The notes beneath the pieces were generated by a model. It had not been told where the DNA came from. It saw nothing but the letters and a program-made list of their open reading frames with translations, and made no database searches. DNA of 64,000 nt from Aptenodytes patagonicus (Eukaryota > Chordata > Aves > Sphenisciformes > Spheniscidae). Positions 41,001 to 54,099 of the stretch are shown one piece after another; the first letter of the stretch is position 1, and each line of letters opens with the position of its first letter. Position numbers and translations under genes: made by a program. The stretch is from contig NC_134951.1 of NCBI RefSeq assembly GCF_965638725.1, positions 4,526,001 through 4,590,000 of the forward strand, given 5' to 3'.

Positions 41001-42574
41001 AATAAATCATGCACGCGCACTCACACACAAACACACACACATCTCAATAGTTAAAAAACAGATCAAGTGCAGAAATCAGTGCTTGTCATGACAAATCATA
41101 TCCCCAACCCTAAACTCTGCCTGCTCAGAACCAGCAATCACAATTCATTTGCCTGCCCTTGGATTCAGTGAGATAAATCGGTGGCTGGAATAGATCCCAT
41201 GGCTTCCTTGCTTTCAGCAAAGATTTATACCTCCTAGGAATTTGCCAGATGTCAAGGCATTTGAGGTTGCAGGTCTTGCACCGCGTATAGCCTTTTGGCC
41301 ATGACCGCAGTAGGGCTGTTGGAGGCCCAGGGCCCAGAATCTTTCCCCTATCAGGCAGGTCACACCCAAGTTACTCTACACTGCATGGACAGTGTTGGAG
41401 GTCAGTCAGACCCCCTAGACAGACGATACAGAGTCAGTCTATGCAGGAATGCATGAACCCGTCACACAAGCAGCCAAAATAATGTGCCCAGCATCAAAAG
41501 CATCTCCCCTCCTGGGGCCAGCGCCCTGAATGTTGATGGTCTCCGGGGTGCTCAACCTCTGCCACTGCTACTGAGGAAGGCTCAAAACCATCTCCAACCT
41601 GACCCAGGCCCAGCTCCTCAAAGGCAACTAAGCACTTAAAATGGAAATGAGGAGCCTTTGAAGACCTGTCAGGCTACCAAACAGCCATCAGCACTGCCAC
41701 TACCTTAGGTCAAATTCCAACTGCTGAGAAAGACCCCACCTTCTGTTAGTAATCCTTGGGACAGCCCGACTCCTTGGTTTTGATGAGCAGCTCCACTGCA
41801 GATGGTGCAGTCATACAGAAAGAGAAGATGGAGCTGACCTAACATCTCCACCTGTGCTGGACCCACACCAGTCACCGGCAGACACAGGGCTCAGGTTCAG
41901 ACCCAGTTTGTCCTAGAGGACCCCAGGTCAGGCCTAAGTCTCCAAACATGCTTTGCCAAAGCCACCTCAGCAACCTGGCGTTGAGATACTTGACAAGGGA
42001 ACCATAGAGAGAACCTGGCTTAGCCCAGCTGGAGCAGGAAAAGGATTATACCAGCCACTGTGCCACACGTGCCCTTGCAGCTGAACCCTAGAAATGTAGA
42101 CTCCTCCTGAAACCTTGCTACTGCCTTTGATACTAACAGGTCTCCCACAGACAGCAGAGATGGCAAAACCCAGAGAGGTCATCACATCCAGCCGTGGTCC
42201 TCACAGTGCGTTCTCCGCTGCGTTGTGAGCCTTCTACATTCTCACAGCCTTCAGGCTGCCCTCCCTGACATTCAGCAAGATATCACCCACAGGTTTACCA
42301 GAATGAACAAAAAACCTCTGCCTATTCCAGCATCCTTGGTTAAATGACTTGTTCTGGCTTAAAACACCCCATGTCCCCCTGGATGGCAGAAGGCAGTCCC
42401 TGCTGTGAAAATGCATCCAGCGTGACGTCTCCAGTCCTCCACCTGAGTCCAGGGTCCAGGTTAGTCACAGCATGTTAGGCAGATAAGCCAGTTAGTTATG
42501 TCTCTAGTATGTTATGCCCCTTTTCTTGATTTTTCACCACCCTGGTGATGTCATGCCCATCACGTTCATGACTC
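38077..42574 (-). other. PAQR8: Spacer and probable PAQR8 3' UTR
   Basis: Sequence downstream of the PAQR8 stop. No canonical minus-strand AATAAA is seen; an ATTAAA variant lies at 40793-40798 (minus), about 1.8 kb after the stop. A/T-rich sequence at about 38620-38700 could be a more distal 3' end. A short CA-rich microsatellite occurs at 41015-41041. No other gene is visible. UTR extent is inference. Confidence 0.35.
40690..40755 (+). mobile_element. Possible short CR1 3'-end fragment
   Basis: The phrase gggtggaccagatgacctcc followed by a tcctatgatt-like end resembles the CR1 3' UTR. Only about 60 bp can be compared, so the call is tentative. Confidence 0.3.
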
Positions 42575-43633
42575 TCAGGAGTCCTTTTTAGCCAGGCTGG
42601 CCTTGATCCTGCATCGCAGGATGTAAGCTGTGATGGCACTACAAGCCACCAGGCCAAAAAAAGAGATGCAGGAGAGATAGATGGAGAGAGGTCCGTGTCT
42701 CTTCAGGAAAATCTCCTGCCTGTTCTTGTAATCCAACAAAATGGCCTCCAGCTGTGATAGGGTGCAGATGGCCAGGAAGGTGTGGAAGATCTGGTGGGCA
42801 TGGCCAATGATATCACAGGAGCCAGGGAAGTACTTCTCAGGGACCGGGCAGGAGAAGAAATAAGCACTGATCAGGAAAAACAGTATCTGGTACGTGTGGT
42901 ACCAAGCAGCATCTTCCTCACAGCCCCCCAGGTGACACACAACCACCCGGTGAGCAACAGGACTGATATCCAAGATGAACGCCAGCCCAGCTGGGATCAC
43001 CTGGCACATCTTCCTCATGACAGGGTAAGGCCGTCGGTACCGATATTTCGCGTAGCAGCAGCCGGCACAAGACAGCCAGCCACAGAAAGCAGCTGCCGGC
43101 AGGAAGAAAAGCCATAACTTGTCGTACCAGGCTTGGTCGGAGCTGTAGTAGAAATGGGCCAGGGCACTACCGTACTGGTAGATGCTGACTCCGACGTAGT
43201 CCACGAAGTAGAAGGTATAGTGGTACAGCTCTGATTTGGACTGCAGTAGGTGGGCCAAGAGGCTGCAGGTCAGGTAGGTGACAGAGGAGAGGACAAAGAT
43301 GAGCAAAGGCAAGGACCACGCGTCCACGGGTAACTGCTCAGCCTCCACAAATGTCTTGAATCTCAGCAGCACTGCCAGCGCTGCCAGGAGATGAGTCCAC
43401 ACATTGACCACCTCGTTGTGCTTCTGGAAGAGGCTAAGGAAGTAGTACCGCCAGTCCTGGCCGGTGGGACGGTACCCGGTGTGGATGTACGGCTCACGGA
43501 AGAGCTGCGGCACCTCGCACTCTTTGACGGTGCAAGGCATCTTGGGGAAGCCATCCTCCAGCAGCCTGGGGAGACGGCTGAGATGCTGCCCGCTGAGGGA
43601 CAGCGTGCTGATCCGCTCCAGGATGGCTGTCAT
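42575..43633 (-). CDS. PAQR8: Membrane progestin receptor beta (PAQR family member 8)
   Basis: PAQR8 is a seven-helix membrane receptor that binds progestins and triggers rapid non-genomic signalling. The whole coding region is one exon: 352 aa here, 354 in human, starting MTAILERIS (human MTTAILERLS) at an ATG with A at -3. Seen directly: EPYIHTGYRPTG before the first helix, HNEVVNVWTHLLAALAVL, the S-x3-H motif SLLAH (S124, H128), YFVDYVGVSIYQYGSALAH, and the late HxxxH motif (H280, H284) in GHAHQIFHTFL. H128, H280 and H284 correspond to the zinc-binding triad of the PAQR fold. The tail ends AKKDS, as in human (TKKDS). Identity to human PAQR8 is high throughout, which separates it from PAQR5 and PAQR7. 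It lies in tandem upstream of EFHC1. Confidence 0.97.
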   Translation of the reverse strand: MTAILERISTLSLSGQHLSRLPRLLEDGFPKMPCTVKECEVPQLFREPYIHTGYRPTGQDWRYYFLSLFQKHNEVVNVWTHLLAALAVLLRFKTFVEAEQLPVDAWSLPLLIFVLSSVTYLTCSLLAHLLQSKSELYHYTFYFVDYVGVSIYQYGSALAHFYYSSDQAWYDKLWLFFLPAAAFCGWLSCAGCCYAKYRYRRPYPVMRKMCQVIPAGLAFILDISPVAHRVVVCHLGGCEEDAAWYHTYQILFFLISAYFFSCPVPEKYFPGSCDIIGHAHQIFHTFLAICTLSQLEAILLDYKNRQEIFLKRHGPLSIYLSCISFFGLVACSAITAYILRCRIKASLAKKDS

Positions 43634-43687
43634 CTTGCTGTGTGCGGCGGCTGCGAGCCCAGCTCTGGTGAACGTCGTCTTCGTGCC
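43634..43687 (-). other. PAQR8: PAQR8 5' UTR part of coding exon, with splice acceptor
   Basis: On the minus strand a pyrimidine-rich tract (TTTCTTCTCCCCTCCCCGCAG) ends with AG at 43689-43688, leaving 54 nt of leader before the ATG at 43633. This supports a separate non-coding first exon further right. Confidence 0.7.
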
Positions 43688-46600
43688 CTGCGGGGAGGGG
43701 AGAAAGAAGAAATGTTAACGGTGATGCACTGGGGAGAAAAGCGTGCTGCCATTCCTGGGTGGGATGAGCCATGGCGCTATCGAGACACTGGCCCTGCTCT
43801 GAGGGGAGAGGAGCTTTTCTTGACTCGGCAGACCTAAATTCAACATGGAGAAGGATGGCACAGCCCTGTCCCTGCAGTTCAGCCTATGTCAGATGGGCAC
43901 AGCAATGTCACAAGCCTGCCCTTCTTCCCCACTTCCTCGGACACTCAGCTTGGAGCATGTTTAGGAGTAGCCAGGAGCTACCAATAAGGGGGTGCAAGAA
44001 GCAGTTAGATGTCAAGAAAGCACCTGATGATTTGCGGAGGGGATTTTTCACCTCTTTCCCCAGAACAAACTGCTGAGGGACAAAACTGGGGTGTAATTAC
44101 TCATCAAAGGGATAACCTGCTTTTCTGCACCTAAGCGAAGAGGGTCCCAATCAAGTTGTGGAGGTTGCAAATAAGCCCGGCTTCCCTGCCACACAACTTG
44201 CACGTGGGTTGCACGCCTGGGGCTGCTGCAGTAAGTACAGCAGAGGGAGAGGGGGAGAAGTCCATGGTCCTAAACCTGCAGCCCTCATCCCTCCACGTGT
44301 AAGAAGCGGCAAGACTGGGAGGTGATGGAGAAACGAGGGGCTCCGCCTCAGAGCTGGCGGCAGTTTGGGTACAGCATTGAAGCCTTGGGAGCATCCACGG
44401 AGCCATGCTGAGGGGCTGCCAGACAAGATGTGCCTGGATGCTCAGAGCAGCCAAACCCCAATGCTGGGCACTCCTCTGCCAGCTCTGCTCTGCTCCTTGG
44501 CAACCTCCAGAGTTGCTAAGCTCTGGCTGGAAAGATTCAGATTCAGGGCACAGCAGGATCCTAATGTCTGGAGACTACCTCACAGCACTGAATTCACTCC
44601 CAATACCCTCTGTTTCCCTTCCACCCTAGATATTTCTCTTCCCTGCTGGTGTTCATGCCACACAAAAAAGAGGAGAACGCACCGCATGGATGCCCACGCT
44701 TGAACTGAAATTGATGCTGATGGAGCCCCACCAGACCCTGCAGGGCTGTGGTTACCCCTGTGCAGCCAACACATACATGTTTGCAGGAGTGGAGCCTGCC
44801 TTCTAAGCTTATATGCACCCAACCAGAGCTGCAGTGCATAGAGATGGCCAAAAATAAGTAAATGCAAATGAGTATTTTGTCTGAGTGTGGGAAACGGCTT
44901 ATTTTTCTTCCACTGCATCAGATACAGCTGCTGCCGGAGGTGGGACAGAGGAATAGTTTGCATGGGCACATGATGGGACACCTACACCAGGCTGTAGATA
45001 CAGAGGCTGGGAAGGTGTTAAACACAGAAAGAGAGTGAAAGCAGAGAGATGGGACCTGTCAAACAGTCCCAGGGTGAGACAGCACAAAGAGCAAAGTCAG
45101 AGCAGACTCTGAACCAGGTTGCAAGTCTCACTTCCTCTCGCAACCCAAAGCCTCTGATAACAGACAAAATATTTTCACGTTGCTTCCGTATTCTAGCAGA
45201 TGGGAGTTGTCATAATTAAGTTACATTTTCCAGCCAATTCTCTCTCCCCCTGCGCTTTCCAGGCTTTCTCCCTTAGCACCTCTCAGGGCTGGGTTTTTTT
45301 TTTTCCTTGTTTGCCACAGGGGAATCTGGCTGCTGAGTTTGATGGAGCTGCCTTAGCCACAAAAGGCGGAAGGGAAGATGGTCCCTGCAAATGGTATTTT
45401 AGTTTCACCGGTGCATAAGACTGAAGACAGCACCCTCGCTGGGGGGTTTGATGTTGTGCACGTTCACATAGACTTTGCTTCTCTCCTAAAGAACTGCGGG
45501 GTCCGGATCTCTGATGGGGACACGCAGTTCATTCAGCAGCTTGTGTATCCCTGTGAGGATATATGCCAAAATTTAGGGAAGCAAGGCAAATTTTGACTCT
45601 GGGGCACTCCTGTGAGGGGATGGTGTGAAAAAGGGGCAACACTCCCTCTCCCCAGTTCTAATGTACAGCCAGTCTATTCTGGCTCCTTGTAGCTGATGGA
45701 GAAAGAAAGGCTCATTCATCCAAATTACTCTAGACCTCAGCTTCAGGATAAGGCAAAGCCCAAGCAAGAAGACCATCCCTGGCAATGCAGCACTGTAGTA
45801 CTCACCCTCTATTGCCCTATATCTCCTTTGGATGACCTGGCCAGAACTTGGCTGGAGGCTGAGCATGTTGGGGGAGGGAACGACAGGGAGCTTTTATGGA
45901 TGTGTCTATACTAAGACAGTGTTTTGATTTCCTGGTCTAGATGCAAAGACAAGAGCTCCCTTCCCGCACTGGCTACATCTCCTTCACTGCTGCGCCAAGA
46001 CATCTGCTGTCTCCAGCTGATAATCTCCAGGCCTTATGCAAAGGTTCTGCCCTGTGCAGAGGTGTGAGCATGGACTCTGAAGTGCTTTGTGTGTCCTAAG
46101 CTCCTCTGCCCTGTTGGTTAACCTGCTATAATGTGTTTTATACCTCTCCCAGCATTTGCTCTGATACAACCCAAGCAAGAGGGCTTGGACCCATGCTCAC
46201 CATCTCCCAACTTCCCTTTAACTAAGCGTGGTCCAAAGATTTGGGTCCACTACAGCGGGCTCAGTGCTGAATCTTCATCCCAATTCATTCCAGCAGGATG
46301 CTGGAAAATCTTCCAAAAAGGTATTTAGGCACTGATGTTGGAGATGGGGATCACGGTGGCAAGGTACAAGGAGAAAGAGCATGCTGAAAATCCCTGCCTC
46401 TTGGGGAACACTGACTGCTAGCGTGGGCCCCAGGACATCAGAAACTGAAAAACAGCTCAGATACGGCACAGACTGGGCAGGTGAGCTGTACAGGAGCAGG
46501 GCCGGCACGCTCATCTCCTGCAGAGAGGCAGCAATACGCTGAAACCTGCCCATAAAGAGCAAAGGCAACCAGAAGACACGTGGGAAGACGGCAATCAAGC

Positions 46601-47797
46601 CTGGGTGTACGGATGCATGCCAATGCGAGGGGCACATCGCCCCTTCCACCGTCCGTGGCCTGCCTGCTCTGCATGCTGACAAGGATACGAGAGACAGGCA
46701 GTTTCTGTACCCGGCACAGGCTGGCTCCGGCTTGTACGGTGCGTGCTAGCGGCAGCGTTTTGCCACGGTCTCTCATCCCGAGAGCTCAGTGTATGCAGCG
46801 AGCATCGCCTTTGAGCAGAGCTAGGGAGAGGTTAGATGCTGCAGATCTCCCTGACAGCAGCAGACAGGAGAGATTCTTCCAGGCAGGCTTTCATAGCTGG
46901 AAAATGCCAGTTTTTAACAGGCCGAGGGAGGGTCAGAGATTTTCAAAATAATAGTCAAAAATCACAAGAAACACATCTGATACTCAGATAAACAGCGCTA
47001 ATACAGGAACCTGGTAGACTGCTTATTTTAAACCGAACTTGTGACATTAATGAGTGACAACAAGTTGGCAATTTCCAGCGATCATGTGATGGACAAAGCG
47101 ATGAGCAATTAACGTTAGAAAAGAGAGAGAAAGGAAAAAAAAAACCCCAACCAAAAACAACCCAGAAACCCAAGGTCAGCACTGGCTGTTTCACTTTCAC
47201 AGAGCCCCTATTCTTTTCCCTTCACGGGGGCGTAGGAGCGGCTGAAAGCCACATTCATCGGCAGGGCGTCTCGTTGAGATTCTGTCCTCACCCCCCATCT
47301 CCGGGGGATTCAGTTATTTTGGCTGCTCCCAATTAACAGCAACCAAGTATCGTTTGTTCGGGGAGGGAGCCGCCAGGCGAGAAGGAGGGAGTGGATGATG
47401 GCCAGGCTGTATCATTACAGCACAATAAGAGCTGCGGCACAGGAGGAGAATGATCCCATTCCAATTTTTCCTCTCCCTTTTGAAGAGAGTAATTGGAAAC
47501 CCGAGCTCTTCCCAGCTCTTTTGCTTTTTGGTCACAGTCTGATGGAGGGGTTTGAATGAGAAAATTTCCTACAGAGTACGGCTGATTTTCCCACTGGTCT
47601 GGCCTCAGTGTTAACTGTCTGGGACTGAGGCTGTACTGATGTGGTATCTTTGCTTGCAGAATAGTATTCAGGCATCAGAGGTTAACACAGGCTTCCAAAA
47701 AGGCAGTAACTCCTGGTAAACAAAGCCGAGAGGACTGGGGAACTCGGCTGTGGGGAAGTCTTTAATAAATGCATTGCATTTAAAAAACAAAAAGTGA

Positions 47798-49063
47798 TTT
47801 GGCGTCTTCACCAAGGGCAAGTCCTGCCTGACTAACCTCGTGGCCTTCTATGATGGAGTGACTACATCAGCGGACACGGGAAGGGCTGCAGACGTTGTCT
47901 ATCTGGACCTCTGTGAGGCCTTTGACACGGTCCCCCACATCATCCTTCTCTCTAAACTGCAGAGGTATGGATTTGATGGGTGGACTGTCCGGTGGGTGAG
48001 GAATTGGTTAGGTGGTCGCATCCAGAGGGTAGTGGTCAACGGCTCAATGTCCAGATGGAGGTTGGTGACGAGTGGCGTCCCGCAGGGGTCCATCTTGGGA
48101 CCGGTACTGTTTAATATCTTCATCAGTGACATAGACAGTGGGATCGAGTGCACCCTCAGCAAGTTTGCAGATGACACCAAGCTGAGTGGTGCCGTCGGCA
48201 CGCCAGAGGGACGGGATGCCATCCAGAGGGACCTGGACAAGCTGGAGAAGTGGGCCCGTGTGAACCTCATGAGGTTTAACAAGGCCAAGTGCAAGGTCCT
48301 GCACCTGGGTCGGGGCAACCCCCGGTATCAAGACAGGCTGGGGGATGAAGGGATGGAGAGCAGCCCTGCTGAGAAGGACTTGGGGGTACTGGTGGATGAA
48401 AAGCTGGACATGAGCCAGCAATGTGCGCTCGCAGCCCAGAAGGCCAATCGTACCCTGGGCTGCATCACAAGAAGCGTGGCCAGCAGGTCGAGGGAGGGGA
48501 TTCTGCCCCTCTCCTCTGCTCTGGTGAGACCCCACCTGCAGCACTGCGTCCAGCTCTGGAGCCCTCAGCAAAAGAGAGACACGGACCTGTTGGAGTGGTG
48601 ACCAGAAGAGGGTCACAAAAATGATCAGGGGGATGGAACACCTCTCCTATGAAGAAAGGCTGAGAGAGTTGGGGTTGTTCAGCCTAGAGAAGAGAAGAGA
48701 AGGCTTTGGGAAGACCTTCTTGCAGCCTATCAGTACTTAAAAGGGGCTTATAAAAAAGATGGCGGCAAACTTTTTAGCAGGACCTGTTGCGACAGGACAA
48801 GGTGGAATGGCTTTAAACTAAAGGGGGTAGATTGAGACTAGATAGAAGGAAGAAATTTTTTGTGCTGAGGGTGGTGAAACACTGGCCCAGGTTGCCCAGA
48901 GAGGTGGTGGATGCCCCATCCCTGGAAAGATTCAGGATCAGGTTGGACGGGGCTCTGAGCAACCTGGTCTAGTTGCAGATGTCCCTGCCCATGGCAGGGG
49001 GGTTGGACTAGATGACCTTTAGAGGTCCCTTCCAACCCAAACTATTCTATGATTCTATGATTA
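47798..49063 (+). mobile_element. CR1 retrotransposon, 5'-truncated, plus orientation
   Basis: The frame starts inside the reverse transcriptase at [10 protein letters not shown] and continues through [32 protein letters not shown] and the C-terminal CR1 region. The long frame ends at 48601, where a Trp codon and stop (GAGTGGTGA) replace the usual ERVQRR sequence, followed by further breaks. The element ends in the ttctatgattctatgatta octamer tail at 49047-49063. It lies antisense to PAQR8 in its predicted intron 1. Confidence 0.93.
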
Positions 49064-52000
49064 TGGATAGCATGAAAATAACAGCAGTGATCGTGCAGCA
49101 GTGGGCAACAGGCCAGTTTTGAGAGCTGCAGGTGATTAATTCCTGAATTCCTTCTCTTCTGGGAGTTGAGCAAGTGTCTGGAGGGACCAGAGGTCATTTT
49201 GAAGCCTGGAGTTTTATTCTGACCCCTTCCTACATGGGGTTAACTTTGGTGTCGCACCTCTTACAGCACCAGGATGCCAGAGGTCAGCTCAGCTCGACTC
49301 TCCAGGGCTGGGAGAAGCTGCACCAAGGCAACACCCAGCTCAGATGCAGTGGATAAGCCCCATCCCAAAGCCTGCTGCCTGCGGGCTGGTCCTACCTGAG
49401 CACAAACGTCTCCTCCTATAACTAAACCACTTGCGGAGGGCTCGGGGCAACCTTTGAAAGACCAGCTTGGGAGCACGGTGCCAGCTCCTCCATCCCATTC
49501 TGCCTGGTGTTTTGGAAAGGCTCTGCCAGAGATGAGAAACTAAGAGACCACAGACCGGCTCATAGCAGCAATTCCTGCGTACTCTTGGTATTATCTGCTT
49601 CCTCCTCCTGCCATACATTTCGGTGCTAACCTTCCTCCTAACCGCGACAGATGCACAGAGCGCTCAGATCCCCTCCGCAGGGAGTTGCTGGGATTTACAT
49701 GGGTGTCGCAGAGGTCAGAAACTGGAAGAGGTGGCATTTGGTGGCTTATGCCAGGGACGAGCCCTGCCCGAGCAGGCAGCAGGGTATGAAGGAGTGATCT
49801 ACATTCCAGCATCGAAGAAGTGGAAACCCCCACAACCAGAGAGGGGCCAGGTGCTCGGGACTTCTGCAAGTTGGGCTTACACCTCCCCGTCTATTAAATG
49901 GGGATACCAATCCTCATCTGCCTAATGAGAACTAGATATTGTGCTCTTAATGCACTGCTGTAATGCACCAGGGAGTGCTGGGACTACTTAACAGTGCATT
50001 GCACAGAATATTTTATTTCCCTCGACACGCTTGCGTACCCGGTTACATCTACATCAGCCCAATGGGTGTATTACAAGCACTCGTCCAACAGGGACTCTGC
50101 ATGGGTTAGGTGCTCTGGAAGGTAAAAGGTGATGTGATGTGATTTACTGGAGACTTTGAAGGGCAAGCCTGAAAATAACCTAAGAAAAAGGGTCAAAGCA
50201 ACCTTGTGGAAAACTTCAAATAGAAGAAAGTGGCTCAAACGCTACCTTTCCGTATACACATATACACACACAGAGCGCGTAGCTGAAGCAGGGTTTGTCC
50301 AAGCATGTATTAATCAGGAAACGAACGTCTCGAGGTGCTGGGAGATGAGCCATTAGAGCCGCCGGCAGGAGATGGCAGGATCCCCCACGGAAGCCATGGC
50401 AGTGTCAGCTCCCCTGCGATTTCTGGCCTGGAAGCAAGCTGGGACGGCAGCCAGCTCAGCCGTGCTGAGCAGCAAGTGCCTCTTGACATGGGTTCGGCGT
50501 TGCCTGCGCGTTGGGACGGGTCCAGGGGATGAGAGCAGCGGAGCCAGCGCGATGAATGCTGTGCTTGGAGGGGACAGAGCAAAACAAAAGCTGCTGGCAA
50601 ATACCCTGTCCCTGCAGGAAAGCTGAGAGGGTCCACAGCATCCCACCAAGAAGGGGGAGCCCCCGAGGTCCTGTGGTGTTTGGGGGAGCAAAGCAGGGCA
50701 GTGGAAATCCAAAGTTAGGAAACTGAAGACCTGATGAGGCTGCTGGCTTTATTGCTAGAGTCCAGACCTTGAGCCAGACATCACGTGCGGGGGTCTGATT
50801 TTCACAGCGCCGAGTCCTCGGTTCTGAGATCAGCCAGGCTGGCTTGGCCGCTCCCGTGCTGCTGTACCCTTGAAATGGGTGGCCACACTCAAACTGCCCG
50901 CCGGGAACAACTCCTGGACTGTGCTAACTCCCAAGCCATGTCGGGGAACAGTGTGGTTCACCACGGCACATTTCTGATTTGCTGCGATAAACACAGCTGC
51001 AGTTTCTTCATGCCTAACCAGGGTTAAAGCTTGGTGATGCGACTGATAACACAGCCAATACACTCAGTGTGTGAAAAAAGAAACCCATCTACAGCACTAG
51101 GCAGATGCAAAAATGTTAATATTCATTATTTCTACCCACAGACCCTGGCTGAGAATTATCTCCTCTGGCAAATCCATCCCTCCCCTATCAAAAATTGTGC
51201 TCAAAATGGAGGCAATATTCCGCAACTTTTCTTCCTGATCTCACTAAACCTTTGCTGTTTGTGCTTTCCAGATCGGCTCACCACTTTCTTCTCTCACAGA
51301 CAACTAACACAGCCCCCAGTGCTTTGGGGCTCGATTTCAGGTGGGTGTGAGATCCCTGGGTGGAGCACACATGCTTAGAGGCTTTGAGTACACCAGTAAT
51401 CAAATAAGACCAGAGCACTGTCCCGATCAATGACCTGCAACCACCAGGTTGCTGAAGTGTTAGCACACTCCCGGGCACGGTTCTGGTCCAGACACCCACA
51501 CGGGTCCCTGCCTGCTGTATTCAGTCGTGCAGGGACCACCGACGGAGTGGGACGACTGACCCATTTCAGATGCCAATGCTGGAATTGTGCCAGAGAAGCG
51601 CTTGGGTTTTTTTCCCCCCATTGACTGAAAAAGAAGCCTGGATTTTTTTTCAGCTGCATCCCACTTTCACCTTATAAATTTCTTCCTGCAAGGTCCGTGG
51701 GATACGGTATCCTTCCCTTCCATCCCCGAGTAGCTGCATGCACACCCTGCGAGCACCGCATTTCGGGAGCCAGTTTGCCTACGTAAGAGGTCACTGCCGT
51801 GAGCCTTTTCTAAAGCCACAGGACCAGCGCCCACCGACGGGACAAATCTTTCAGCACAGATCTGCTGGAGACGGGAACTCCTGCTAGCACAGGGAGACCT
51901 CAACGAGCCAGCAAATCCCTCCCTGCTCAGATCTATCTGCTGATGGGACAACGCAGGAACCGCCTGCCTGCAAGCACAGCATCCAAACCCAATTGGCCGT

Positions 52001-53670
52001 GCACTGTTTGGGGATCCGGGCCGTTGTCAAAAGATCTCCCAGAGCCTACGGGCTGAGGCTGCTTAGCTTTGCTGTCGCCCACAAAAGCCTGTTGCACAAA
52101 AACATTTTTTTTTAAGGTTGAGGCTTTTAGAGCTTCGGTCATTAGAAAAAAATGTATATAAATCATGTACACCACCGCCGCTGCTGCGGGCAGAGAGCAG
52201 GCTGCCGGGGAGAGACTGCAGCTCTGTGCCAACTCCTTGGCACTTCCAGCTCTCCTATTCCCTACATTAAAAGTCTTTGTCCCCATCTGGGAGCTCCTCC
52301 TATTTAACCCTGTGGCCTCTCCCAGCGAGCTTCGAGGTTTGCAATGACAGCAGTGCCACCCTTCCAGGGGGCTACGAAGCCCTGAGCAAGGGCCGGCAAG
52401 GACCAGATGGCAGATTCCCCCCCACACAAGGGATGCGGGCTGTGCTGCAACCGCATACTTACGTCCCTACTTGATCCCAGGGATCCACTGGGGAATAAAA
52501 AAGCAACTGGGAGCAAGCTTCCACTTGCTACTGCCTGTGCCTGAAGGACGGAGGACATAACGTAGGGCCACATATGTACAGCTGCAGACCAAACGCGCAG
52601 CCTCCAGGAGCCTTCCTGGGAATTTATTCCTCTGGAGGAATTTCTTTAGCGTAAATGGGTACTGCAATTAAAAGGCCACTGGCCTGACCTCAGGAGTGGG
52701 GGTTATCGCGTCCACGGGCAGCTAAAAATTAAGCTGGTGCATGACTCAAGACATGCAAGTAGCTGCAAGCGCACGCACGTGACCCGACAATGGCAGCTCC
52801 GCTGTCCTCAGCCTCTGCCTGCGCTGCCGGCACGTCGCTCCCACTGGCCATCCCTCCCTGCGTCCGGAGGGACACAACCCTCTTCTCGGCCAGAGGCTCC
52901 GGCCGCAGCTTCAGCGTAAATAAATAAAAGCAACGATGCCCAGAGAACAGAAAATCCTGCAGCGAGCGGAGCTGTTAACCCACACCTTTACCGGCTGAGC
53001 GGGAGGAAATGTGTAACGGCTCGTGGTTTGGCCCGACAAGCCCGTGGGTTTCTAGGAATTGTTTGCAACACGTATCGCCCCCCTGCACCCCAGCATGAAG
53101 GCAGGAGCACGGTCTGCCGGTGTAATTCACGGCTGTCCGTCCCCTCCCTGCCCCGGCAGAGAGCGAGAACAGACTTCAGACCCGCTGGATTTCACTCTGG
53201 CGGAGCACTGCATACGTGCTTCACACTTTTTCAGCACCTTTTCATGACTTCACTCTTTTTCAACCACCGCTGCCGGGGCAGCATCACACACATCCTCATG
53301 CTAACCCCCTGCCCGGTCCCCCGTGGCTGGCGATCCCCCCCAACGAACCGCACCTAAAGCATGCCGGGGCATTTCCCAGCTCTGAAGCGATGATCCCGCA
53401 GCATCCGACAACAAACACACATCCCCATCCCGCGGCGCAGTAAAAAGCCACGTGCTCCGGCCAAAGCAGCCTGGGGATGAACCGGCGGAGCTGCGCAGTT
53501 ATTAAACGAGCATCGGGTATGGGACCACCAGTCCTGCGTACCCAGGGCCGGTTGATCCGTGGCATTTCCCACCCCAGCACAGCTACCGGGAGGCTCCGTA
53601 CCCAACCCTGCTCGTGCCGGAGACGAGTCAGTTTGACACTGAGCAAACGACTGTTAAATGTTTACCCAAA

Positions 53671-53694
53671 CATATATATATATATTTTTTTTTG
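53671..53694. repeat. (TA)n/T tract
   Basis: Short TATATA run followed by poly-T in the predicted PAQR8 intron. Low complexity only. Confidence 0.75.
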
Positions 53695-54099
53695 TCAATG
53701 AAAACCATAACGGTTCAAGACCATCTGCAATCCCCCCCCCAAAAAAAAAGTGAGATGCTCGTGGTGTTTTCAGGAAAAATCCAGATGGGAAATTGGGGGA
53801 GTGTGACCAACAGTCCCCTGGAGAAGATGAGCAGGGAATAACGCTTCACCGACCCTTTCGAGACCCGAGCTGGGGCGCGTCAAGTGAAACGGGCAGGTGG
53901 CCGCTCCAAAGCAAACAGCAGGAGCTGGTTCTTCACCCAGCTCACGGCTAAACTATGCGTCTCCTTGCCGCGTCCTCCAGAACGCCCCAGGGGTCAAAGT
54001 CCCGTAAGGAAAATCCACCCACGGCTATTCAAAACAAACACGGAGGAAAACCGATGCCCACCTCTCTCCTCCGCGGAGCCCTTGAGATACCGGTCAGGG